This document shows, in pieces, positions 1 through 6,687 of a stretch of 6,866 bases of DNA. The notes under the pieces were generated by a model. It was not told the DNA's origin. It searched no databases and saw only the letters and a program-made list of their open reading frames with translations. Both the position numbers and the translations under genes were made by a program. The DNA is from an uncultured Prevotellaceae bacterium (GTDB lineage Bacteria > Bacteroidota > Bacteroidia > Bacteroidales > Muribaculaceae): NCBI GenBank assembly GCA_937916085.1, contig CALGGO010000059.1, positions 1-6,866 of the forward strand. Direction: 5' to 3'. Position 1 is the first letter of the stretch. The number at the start of each line of letters is the position of its first letter.

Positions 1-20
1 ATACCACTACTATTTTAGAT

Positions 21-82
21 AAAAAAAGACTAATTCCTTATCCCGAACTCGCGTTCATAAGATATTTTATTACAGAATTAGT
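21..82 (-). terminator. Probable intrinsic terminator of the GH84-M16 operon
   Basis: Read on the minus strand, ACTAATTC (82 to 75) pairs with GAATTAGT (36 to 29), and one base later comes a run of seven T (27 to 21). Between these arms lies a smaller stem: CTTAT (61-57) with ATAAG (41-37), continued by GAAC (56-53) with GTTC (48-45) around a GCGA loop, with a GGG bulge on one side. The descending arms of the inner and outer stems are contiguous and run directly into the U tract, as expected of a Rho-independent terminator. The ascending outer arm contains the stop codon of the M16 peptidase gene. The outer stem is AT-rich and there is a 13-nt bulge, so its efficiency is uncertain. Confidence 0.6.
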
Positions 83-2990
83 AACCGAATATTTCCTCGA
101 GTGTCACGCGTCGGACTGGGGCGATTTGCTGGAGGCGCTCCATGTCGAGCTCCTTCTCGTCGCCGAGGATGAGGTATCGGTAGGGCTTGCCCGCCATGTT
201 CTCTTTCTCGAAGTCCACAATGTCGAAGAGGTAGAGCTTGGGCAGCTGCTCATAGACCTTAGAGTAGATGTCGTAGTCGAGACCCATCTCCTGCGCCGCC
301 ATGTAGCTCTGTAGCACGCCATAGCGTGTGGTGCGGCGGCTGGCGAGCTTCTTGAGCAGCGACTCCTTGGCGAGGTTGAAAGCGGCGTCGCTCTGCGGGA
401 TGTCGGCGATGAGCTTGTTGAACTCGTCAACGCAGTCCATCATCTTGTCGTTTTGGGTAACGATGTAGGTGTAAGCATCCTCCTTGTGCCCCATGCGTGA
501 TGGTTGGTTATAGACAGCGGCAGCCGAGTAGGCAAGTCCACGCGCCTCACGCAGTTCCTGGAAGACGATGCCATTCATGCCAGTTCCAAAGTACTCATTG
601 AAGAGGCTGATGACAGCAGCGTGCTCGGGTTCCCAGTCGCGCTCGCTGTTGGTGTACTGCACCATGTAGATGTTCTTGGCGTCGTAGGGAGCCAGCAGAA
701 TCTCGGTCTCGGTAGTAGGCTGCTCCATGTAGTCCATGCCAAAAGGCACGTCGAGCAGGTTCTTAGGCGTCTTGTGAAGCTTAGTGATGCTTGCCGAGAA
801 GTCTTTCTCGCTCATGGGACCGAAATAAGCCACTGTGTGCTGCATGTTGCCAAGCCCATTCACCAGTTGCAGGAGTTCGGCAGGGTGGGTGCCGCGCAGC
901 TGATCCTCGCTGAGGATGTTGGTGTAAGAGTTGTTGGGACCAAACTGACCATACTCCATCAGCCTTGCGAAGCACTGCTGCTGATTGGTCTTGGCATCGG
1001 CGCGGCTCTTGAGAATCTGGTCTACCAGACGGCCGTAAGCCTCGGCATCAACTGCGGCGTTCTTGAAGAGGTCCTCGACCAGCGCCACAGCCTCGGGCAT
1101 GTTCTCGTTGAGGCCACTGATGGTGATGAAGACGTGGTTGTCGGTTGCCGAGCACGAGAAGTTGCAGGCGAGCTTATACATGCGCTGCTTGAACTGCTGC
1201 GCGGTGAGAGTCTTGGTGCCGAGATAGTCGAGATAGTCGAACGCCAGGTCGTAACGCAGGTCGGCAGTGTTGCCGAAGTCATACTTGTAAACCAGCGTGA
1301 ACAGGTCGTCGTCGGTGTTCTGTTTGTAGAGCAATGGCAGCCCAGCCTTAGTCTGTGAGACATTCATGTCGGTATTGTAATCGACAAAACGTGGATGGAC
1401 GGGCTCAACAGTCTCGGCCATGAGATTCTTGACAAAGTCGCTCTGCTTGTCGCGGTTGGTGGGGATGGGGGTGATGGCGGGCTTCTCGATCTTCTTTACC
1501 GAGTTATCGACTCCCTGGCGCTTGTAAACGCACACATAGTTGCTCGTCAGCAGATAACGGTTGGCGAAGTCAACAATCTGCTGCTTGGTCATGCCGCTCA
1601 TGCGGTCGAGCTGCTCCACCTGCTGACTCCAGGGAGTGCCATGTATGAAAGCATTGACGAGGAAGCTGGCACGAGCGCGGTTGTTGTTAAGTCCCCTAAG
1701 ATATTGAAGTTTGGTGTTGTTGACTACGCTGGTGAGCAAGTCGTCGTCGAAGTCGCCCTTGCGCAGCTTCTCAATCTCGCCGAGCAGCAGGTCACGCACC
1801 TGCTCAAGGCTCTGGCCATCGTTGGGATAACCCATTACCCACAGCAGCGAGTAGTCGGTCATCTCATCGGCATAGATATCCGACTCCATGATTCTCTGCG
1901 GCTGGTCGAGGTTCAGGTCCATAAGACCTGCCGTGCCGTTCTTGAGCATCTGAGAGACAACCTCTAGAGTGTCGCACTGCAACGAGCTGGCGCCGTCGAA
2001 GCGCCAAGCGAGGGTGACAAACTCAGCCTCCTGACCCATTATGGTGGTGTCAACAGGAGCGGTAAAGGGTTTGATAGGCGCAAACTCTGGTCTGGAGAGG
2101 TTGGCATTGGGCTGCCAGTCGCCAAAGTACTTGTCGAGGGTGGCAATCACCTTGTCGGGGTCCATCTCGCCAGCCATACAGATGGCGATATTGTTAGGGC
2201 AATAGTAGTTGTTGTAGTAATTCTTGATATTGGTGATTGACGGATTTTTGAGGTGCTCCTGAGTGCCGATGGTGGTTTGAGTGCCATAGGGGTGACCAGG
2301 GAACGCCTTGGCGTAGAGAGCCTCCTCGAGTTTCCACATATCTTTTGCCATACCAATGTTTTTCTCCTCATAGACAGCTTCGAGCTCGGTGTGGAAACCG
2401 CGAATCACCATGTTGCGGAAGCGGTCGCTCTGGATGCGTGCCCAGCGGTCAACTTCGTTACTGGGGATGTCCTCGGTGTAGCAGGTGACGTCGGTGCTGG
2501 TGTAGGCGTTAGTGCCAATGCCGCCAATGCCCGCCATCAGTTTGTCATACTCGTTGGGGATGTTGTACTGAGCGGCAATCTGCGACACGCTGTCAATCTC
2601 GTGATAGAGCTGCTTGCGCAGGGCGGGGTCGGTGACCTTGCGGTATTGCTCATAGCGAGCCTCTATCTCATCGAGGTAGGGAGCCTCTTTTTCTACATCG
2701 CTGGTGCCAAACTGCTTGGTGCCCTTGAACATAAGATGCTCAAGATAGTGTGCCAGGCCAGTAGTCTCGGCGGGGTCGTTGCGTGAGCCAGTGCGCACTG
2801 CGATGTGCGCGGCGATGCGTGGCGACTCATTGTTTACACTAAGGAACACCTTCATGCCATTGCGCAGAGTGTAGCACTGCGTGTGCATGGGGTCTCCATT
2901 ATATGTCACTGCCTTGGGCAGTTGGGCTTGCGCTGTGAATGTCATTGCCACAACAGCAAGCAAAGTGAATAAAATTTTGATTTTGTTCAT
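78..2990 (-). CDS. Secreted M16 family zinc metallopeptidase (insulinase/pitrilysin-like), two-domain
   Basis: This is a 970-residue metalloendopeptidase expected to cut peptides or small proteins inside a closed two-half chamber. Residues 1-22 look like a signal peptide (basic start, hydrophobic core, AQA before Gln23). No lipobox cysteine follows, so a soluble periplasmic location is likely. The inverted zinc motif HYLEH is at 81-85 (zinc ligands His81 and His85, base Glu84), and the distal acidic ligand is probably Glu209 in the ELEAVYEEKN segment. The substrate-strand motif TNAYTSTD is at 160-167. The C-terminal half carries FQELREARGLAYS at 810-822, whose Arg817 and Tyr821 match the conserved R/Y pair of that half. 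The gap from His85 to Glu209 is about 50 residues longer than in E. coli pitrilysin, because of a charged, probably helical insert (about 97-150) that I recall as typical of Bacteroidota members. The length fits a full two-half enzyme, and both halves look intact. It lies 23 bp after the GH84 gene on the same strand, so co-transcription is likely. The start is supported by the signal peptide; there is no Shine-Dalgarno sequence. The natural substrate is unknown. Confidence 0.95.
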   Translation of the reverse strand: MNKIKILFTLLAVVAMTFTAQAQLPKAVTYNGDPMHTQCYTLRNGMKVFLSVNNESPRIAAHIAVRTGSRNDPAETTGLAHYLEHLMFKGTKQFGTSDVEKEAPYLDEIEARYEQYRKVTDPALRKQLYHEIDSVSQIAAQYNIPNEYDKLMAGIGGIGTNAYTSTDVTCYTEDIPSNEVDRWARIQSDRFRNMVIRGFHTELEAVYEEKNIGMAKDMWKLEEALYAKAFPGHPYGTQTTIGTQEHLKNPSITNIKNYYNNYYCPNNIAICMAGEMDPDKVIATLDKYFGDWQPNANLSRPEFAPIKPFTAPVDTTIMGQEAEFVTLAWRFDGASSLQCDTLEVVSQMLKNGTAGLMDLNLDQPQRIMESDIYADEMTDYSLLWVMGYPNDGQSLEQVRDLLLGEIEKLRKGDFDDDLLTSVVNNTKLQYLRGLNNNRARASFLVNAFIHGTPWSQQVEQLDRMSGMTKQQIVDFANRYLLTSNYVCVYKRQGVDNSVKKIEKPAITPIPTNRDKQSDFVKNLMAETVEPVHPRFVDYNTDMNVSQTKAGLPLLYKQNTDDDLFTLVYKYDFGNTADLRYDLAFDYLDYLGTKTLTAQQFKQRMYKLACNFSCSATDNHVFITISGLNENMPEAVALVEDLFKNAAVDAEAYGRLVDQILKSRADAKTNQQQCFARLMEYGQFGPNNSYTNILSEDQLRGTHPAELLQLVNGLGNMQHTVAYFGPMSEKDFSASITKLHKTPKNLLDVPFGMDYMEQPTTETEILLAPYDAKNIYMVQYTNSERDWEPEHAAVISLFNEYFGTGMNGIVFQELREARGLAYSAAAVYNQPSRMGHKEDAYTYIVTQNDKMMDCVDEFNKLIADIPQSDAAFNLAKESLLKKLASRRTTRYGVLQSYMAAQEMGLDYDIYSKVYEQLPKLYLFDIVDFEKENMAGKPYRYLILGDEKELDMERLQQIAPVRRVTLEEIFGY

Positions 2991-3013
2991 AATAGAATTT
3001 ATAAATAGTTGTG

Positions 3014-4990
3014 TTATTGAGTTTTCTGGCTTGAGAGCTTCGGCCGCAATTCCTTCAGCAACGGCATCAGGCGCACGTTCGACGGCTCGGCGGTAAGCAC
3101 CTTGAGCGAGATGTGCTCGCCCATGCCGCCAAGGGTCTCAAACTGGAAGTCGGGGTTGCTGTCGTAGTCGATGGCAGGCACATTGTCACCGTCAAGGCGA
3201 GATATCGTCTCGGCAGTCATCGCCTCGAGTTTGAGAAGCCAGGGGCGTACATCGTTGTAGAGCAGTCGGTCGCTCTCGCTGGCAGAGTGTGCCATCGTTT
3301 TGAGTACCTGACAAGCATCGTGCGCCTCGCGTAGCTCTTTAATAAGCGCTTTAGGGTTTGGCGGACCGCGTCTCACCGATGCCTGATAATTGTTAATCCT
3401 GTATGCTAGCGCATCTTCGTCGTAATAGCGCAGATATGGAGCCAGCTTTTTGAAAGCCTTGGCGTAATCTCTGCCCACGACGGCAGGTATCGCGGCATCC
3501 CAACTGTCATAGTTGTCGAAGGCGGCGTTATTCCAAGCATAATCGGCTACGCTGAAAAGTGCGATTTTAGAGAGTTCGCCCTGCTGCATAGGGTTTATGA
3601 TAAGGGTGTTGAGCCCCGAGAGGTGTTTCTCGATGCGAGCTAAATTATTGATGTGGGTCTCATCACGGAAGTTGCTGTAGGTGTCCATCACAAACAGCTT
3701 GCTAGGGTCTTGGTCGTTGCAGGGATAATTCCACCACCAGCTCAACTCGCGACCGAGCCAGCCGCTCACCCTTGCCAAATCTTCATTGTTGGGCACCGAC
3801 CACACGTCGCGGCCAGTGATGTAGATATTTATCTTCTCAGGGGTGGTGCTGAGCGACTCATAGAACTCCTGAGCGCGCTCATCGCTCACCCAGCCATGAG
3901 CATAGAGCTGCGGCACGTAGTGCAGAGGCTTCACCGTGTCGGTGGCAAGAGCGCCAGCCTTGTTCCAGCTAGCGTCAATTCTATTCTGGAGAGCCGAGAG
4001 ATTGTCGGCGCAGAGCTTCATGATAGCTGGGTCGCTGGGCACGCCCACATCATCGACAAAGACGCCAAACTGCCGCACACCCAGCTGATGCATGCTCCCA
4101 AACTTCGCCATTATCTTGTCAAGTACCTGCGGGTCTTCGGCATTGGCGAAGGCATTGCCCGGGTGAATCGCCCAAATGAAGTTCACCTTGGTCTCATGAG
4201 CCACCGCCGTGATGTCGCGCATCATGTCCTGTGTGAGGTAGCCAATGCGCTGCTCATGGGCAGTGATAGTCGTGGGATAAGGGTCGCTCCAGTAGCGGGA
4301 ATGGTAAGGGTCGCTCTTGGCGCCATACATATAGGTGTTCATCTTGTAGCGTGCCATGAAGCGGAACAGGTCTTTGGTTACCTCGGCGGTGTAAGGCACT
4401 CCATAGTAGCCCTCGATAATGCCGCGGTTCTTGACATCGGCGTAGTCATAGATTGTGACGCACGGCAAGTCGCTGGTGCCTTGGTCGAGCATCTGCTCCA
4501 GCGACGCCAAGCCGCAGAACACGGCATCGGTATTCTCGCCCAAAATTTCCACTATCGCTATCCTTTGTTTTTCAACTGATGATAATTTCAAGATATAGCG
4601 GTCATACTTGGGCAAGTCAAATATAGTTCTATCAACCGGAAAATCAGTGAAAAGGTTATCTACAACACCATTTGAGCCATTAATGCCCAAAAACACAAAA
4701 GACACAGGTCCGGACAAAAGACTCTCTCCACCCATCATTGCAAGCACTGAGGTAAGACTGTGATCCTCAAGCACTGGGTTGAGACCGTGATCCTTAAGCA
4801 CCTGCACTGTCCTGTTCACCGTCACTTCATCTATATCTGGCTCGGCAACAATGTGCACATCTTTGTAAAACGATGCAGTTCCAGTTGACGCAACTTGGCG
4901 GTGAGGCACAGGAAAGATAGTATATGGTTCATTAGCTATCGCCATCAAGGCCGAACACATAGCAAACAGGAGTATTATTTTTTTAATCAT
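3014..4990 (-). CDS. Secreted GH84 beta-N-acetylglucosaminidase (O-GlcNAcase/hyaluronidase family)
   Basis: This 658-residue exo-glycosidase is predicted to release terminal beta-linked N-acetylglucosamine by substrate-assisted catalysis. Residues 1-19 form a signal peptide (MIKKIILLF core, AIA before Asn20). The Cys12 context is not a lipobox, so export to the periplasm is likely. Residues about 22-185 form the N-terminal alpha/beta domain common in GH84. The catalytic barrel begins at RGIIEGYYGVPYT (189-201). By comparison with Bacteroides thetaiotaomicron GH84 as I recall it, the active-site residues are Lys225 (MYGAK), the Asp313-Asp314 pair (FVDDVG), Tyr363, Trp419, Asn421, Asp426 and Asn466 (INPM), all present, so the enzyme should be active. 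A helical domain follows to about 650. The protein is shorter than the roughly 740-residue B. thetaiotaomicron enzyme and seems to lack extra C-terminal modules. Residues 64-81 are a nine-residue tandem duplication (VLKDHGLNP, VLEDHSLTS) in an AT-rich part of the gene. A consensus promoter lies just upstream, making this the first gene of the operon with the M16 peptidase. Activity on hyaluronan rather than glycoprotein GlcNAc cannot be excluded. Confidence 0.95.
   Translation of the reverse strand: MIKKIILLFAMCSALMAIANEPYTIFPVPHRQVASTGTASFYKDVHIVAEPDIDEVTVNRTVQVLKDHGLNPVLEDHSLTSVLAMMGGESLLSGPVSFVFLGINGSNGVVDNLFTDFPVDRTIFDLPKYDRYILKLSSVEKQRIAIVEILGENTDAVFCGLASLEQMLDQGTSDLPCVTIYDYADVKNRGIIEGYYGVPYTAEVTKDLFRFMARYKMNTYMYGAKSDPYHSRYWSDPYPTTITAHEQRIGYLTQDMMRDITAVAHETKVNFIWAIHPGNAFANAEDPQVLDKIMAKFGSMHQLGVRQFGVFVDDVGVPSDPAIMKLCADNLSALQNRIDASWNKAGALATDTVKPLHYVPQLYAHGWVSDERAQEFYESLSTTPEKINIYITGRDVWSVPNNEDLARVSGWLGRELSWWWNYPCNDQDPSKLFVMDTYSNFRDETHINNLARIEKHLSGLNTLIINPMQQGELSKIALFSVADYAWNNAAFDNYDSWDAAIPAVVGRDYAKAFKKLAPYLRYYDEDALAYRINNYQASVRRGPPNPKALIKELREAHDACQVLKTMAHSASESDRLLYNDVRPWLLKLEAMTAETISRLDGDNVPAIDYDSNPDFQFETLGGMGEHISLKVLTAEPSNVRLMPLLKELRPKLSSQKTQ
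4741..4802 (-). repeat. 27-bp in-frame tandem duplication inside the GH84 gene
   Basis: Plus-strand bases 4741-4767 and 4768-4794 match at 23 of 27 positions, and the first eight bases of the unit recur in degenerate form at 4795-4802 (taagcacc). The period is exactly nine codons, so the frame is kept. The protein has VLKDHGLNP followed by VLEDHSLTS and then VL again. It lies in the N-terminal domain, away from the catalytic barrel, so activity is probably unaffected. Confidence 0.8.
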
Positions 4991-5016
4991 AGAAATGACT
5001 TTCTAAAAAATCACCA

Positions 5017-5047
5017 CAAATGTAGCCATTTATCGCCAAAAAACAAA
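5017..5047 (-). promoter_or_regulatory. Bacteroidota-type promoter for the GH84-M16 operon
   Basis: On the minus strand, TTTG (complement of 5044-5047) is followed after 19 bp by TACATTTG (complement of 5017-5024). This fits exactly the Bacteroidota primary sigma consensus, TTTG at about -33 and TAnnTTTG at about -7. Transcription would start a few bases beyond, near 5010, giving a leader of about 20 nt before the GH84 start at 4990. The leader is A/T-rich without a Shine-Dalgarno sequence. A second promoter is not evident in the 23-bp gap before the M16 gene. Confidence 0.75.
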
Positions 5048-5054
5048 AAAGTTC

Positions 5055-5085
5055 TTTGTCTTTTCACACAAAAAGAGTAATTTTG
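5055..5085 (+). promoter_or_regulatory. Bacteroidota-type promoter for the AGCS symporter gene
   Basis: TTTG at 5055-5058 is separated by 19 bp from TAATTTTG at 5078-5085, an exact match to the TTTG and TAnnTTTG consensus of Bacteroidota with the preferred spacing. The expected transcript start near 5090-5093 leaves a leader of about 55 nt. The -33 element lies only 7 bp from the -33 element of the divergent GH84 promoter. The 7-bp arms AGTTCTT (5050-5056) and AAGAACT (5092-5098) flank this promoter and could be an operator, but that is speculative. Confidence 0.75.
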
Positions 5086-5112
5086 CAATTTAAGAACTAA
5101 ATTCTGATTTCC

Positions 5113-5147
5113 GAAAACTCAAAACTGATAACTGAAAACTCAAAAAC
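5113..5147 (+). repeat. Degenerate 7-bp tandem repeat in the symporter 5' leader
   Basis: From 5114 the leader reads in 7-nt steps: aaaactc, aaaactg, ataactg, aaaactc, then aaaaac directly before the ATG at 5148. The 12-mer gaaaactcaaaa occurs exactly at 5113-5124 and again at 5134-5145. The repeat takes the place of a Shine-Dalgarno sequence, and an A-rich, unstructured leader is favourable for initiation in Bacteroidota. Whether copy number varies between strains, and so tunes expression, cannot be seen here. Confidence 0.7.
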
Positions 5148-6575
5148 ATGAATCTTGAGCAACTCACAGCAACCATTAGCGACTACATCTGGTCGTGGCC
5201 AATGATAATACTGCTTCTTGGCACACACATCTTCCTTACCATACGTCTGCGTGTGCCACAGCGCAAAATATTCACAGCCATTAAACTCTCGTTCACTAAA
5301 GACAAAGACTCCACAGGCGACGTGAGCCAGTTCTCGGCACTCGCCACCTCGCTGGCGGCGACAATCGGCACGGGTAACATCATAGGAGTGGCAACGGCAG
5401 TGTCGCTGGGAGGACCAGGAGCAGTGCTGTGGTGCTGGCTCACGGGCATCTTCGGCATTGCCACGAAATATGGCGAAGGTCTGCTGGCAATAAAATACCG
5501 TGTCAAGACGAGCGACGGCACGATGATTGGCGGACCAATGTATGCCCTTGAGAGAGGGCTGAAAATGAAATGGCTGGCAGTGCTGTTCTGCATCTTCACC
5601 GCCATCGCCGCCTTTGGCATTGGCAACGGCGTGCAAGCCAACGCCATAAGCAAGAATTTCGCTGAGCTGTTTAGTGACAGCAGCAGTGTGGCGGCACTAG
5701 CATCTTCTATCAACAGCGCCACCGGCATGGCTCTCACTCCCGAGACTTTTGTGAGCATTCTCGTTGGCATCGGCCTCATGGCGCTTGTGGGAGTGGTGAT
5801 AATAGGCGGCGTGAAGAGCATCGGCCGCATCTGCTCGGCACTGGTGCCGTTCATGGCGATTCTATATGTCATGGGATGTCTCTATATCCTGAGCGTGAAC
5901 CATCAGCACCTGTGGGACGCGATATGCTGGATTGGTAGTGACGCGTTCTCGTTGAAAGCCTCGGTGGGTGGTGCCGCTGGTGCTGCCATCATGGTAGGGG
6001 CACGATATGGCATCGCTCGCGGACTCTTCAGCAACGAGTCGGGACTCGGCTCCGCGCCCATCGTGGCGGCGGCAGCGCAAACCCGCAACTCGGTGCGGCA
6101 GGCACTGGTAAGCTCCACCGGCACCTTCTGGGACACCGTGGTGGTGTGTGCCATCACAGGCCTGGTGCTCGTCACCAGCATCCTCGCCTACCCCGAGATT
6201 GATTTCCACGACGGCGGCCTGCTCACCAAGAAAGCCTTCGGAATGATACCTTACGTGGGTACACCCATTCTCACCTTCGGCATCCTCACCTTCGCCTTCT
6301 CCACCATTCTCGGTTGGAGCTATTACGGAGAAAAAGCCATGGAATATCTCGGTGGCAAGCGCATCATTAAATACTATCGCATCATCTGGCTCATCGTCTG
6401 CTTTATGGGATGCGTCCTCAGCCTCGGAGTGGTGTGGAATATCGCCGACATCATGAACGCTCTCATGGCACTGCCTAACCTCGCAGCGCTGCTACTGCTC
6501 TCGGGAGTGATAGCACGCGAGACACGGCACTACCTGTGGAGCGGAAAACTCGACGAAATCGACAGAACACTCTAA
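5148..6575 (+). CDS. Alanine/glycine:cation (sodium) symporter, AGCS family
   Basis: This 475-residue inner-membrane transporter is predicted to take up L-alanine, glycine or related small neutral amino acids together with sodium or protons. The family features run in order: an N-terminal amphipathic stretch and first membrane helix (about 10-33, WSWPMIILLLGTHIFLTIRL), the AGCS signature around ATSLAATIGTGNIIGVATA (66-84) continuing into GGPGAVLWCW (88-97), a second signature GLFSNESGLGSAPIVAAAAQ (292-311), and a final helix with LPNLAALLLLSGV (442-454). About ten to eleven hydrophobic segments are visible, matching the family. The length is normal and no frame break is seen. The start is the ATG right after the heptamer-repeat leader; there is no Shine-Dalgarno sequence, as expected for the phylum. 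It has its own promoter and is transcribed away from the GH84-M16 operon. No partner gene lies between its stop and the window end. Substrate choice between alanine, glycine and glutamine cannot be settled from sequence alone. Confidence 0.95.
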   Translation: MNLEQLTATISDYIWSWPMIILLLGTHIFLTIRLRVPQRKIFTAIKLSFTKDKDSTGDVSQFSALATSLAATIGTGNIIGVATAVSLGGPGAVLWCWLTGIFGIATKYGEGLLAIKYRVKTSDGTMIGGPMYALERGLKMKWLAVLFCIFTAIAAFGIGNGVQANAISKNFAELFSDSSSVAALASSINSATGMALTPETFVSILVGIGLMALVGVVIIGGVKSIGRICSALVPFMAILYVMGCLYILSVNHQHLWDAICWIGSDAFSLKASVGGAAGAAIMVGARYGIARGLFSNESGLGSAPIVAAAAQTRNSVRQALVSSTGTFWDTVVVCAITGLVLVTSILAYPEIDFHDGGLLTKKAFGMIPYVGTPILTFGILTFAFSTILGWSYYGEKAMEYLGGKRIIKYYRIIWLIVCFMGCVLSLGVVWNIADIMNALMALPNLAALLLLSGVIARETRHYLWSGKLDEIDRTL

Positions 6576-6636
6576 CCCGTTTTTTTGTCAAACAAAAATG
6601 CGATTGAGCGAGCCAATCAAGCTGACTAGTAAACAA

Positions 6637-6660
6637 GCTGACGAGCTGACGAGCTGACGA
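6637..6660 (+). repeat. 8-bp tandem repeat (GCTGACGA) x3
   Basis: Three perfect head-to-tail copies of GCTGACGA occur at 6637-6644, 6645-6652 and 6653-6660. A related half copy, aagctgac, lies just upstream at 6619-6626. The period is not a multiple of three and no reading frame uses it, so it is a non-coding microsatellite-like repeat. Confidence 0.9.
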
Positions 6661-6687
6661 GACAAGAGAATCTGAGTAACAAAACCA

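Noticed and set aside
1219..1240. Short direct repeat (gatagtcga twice) in the M16 gene
   Set aside because: It encodes DYLDYL in an ordinary helix-like segment, and the small repeat is explained by the coding sequence.
504..1358. Open frame of 284 codons on the plus strand, opposite the M16 gene
   Set aside because: It lies wholly antisense to a gene with clear family motifs, its translation shows no recognisable domain, and such frames are common opposite GC-rich codons. I treat it as a shadow.
3653..4579. Open frame of 308 codons on the plus strand, opposite the GH84 catalytic domain
   Set aside because: It is antisense to the conserved active-site region, has no promoter match or recognisable domain, and reads as a compositional shadow.
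4618..4625. TATATTTG on the minus strand inside the GH84 gene, resembling a -7 element
   Set aside because: No TTTG lies at the required 19-bp spacing upstream, and the segment is AT-rich, so the match is probably chance.
5097..5872. Minus-strand open frames of 179 and 229 codons opposite the symporter gene
   Set aside because: They overlap the symporter coding region, which has family signatures throughout; one would also run through the heptamer leader. No independent support.
6580..6598. T-rich stem just after the symporter stop as a terminator
   Set aside because: The stem is seven mostly A-T pairs with the T run on its 5' side and no U tract after it, unlike an intrinsic terminator for the plus strand.
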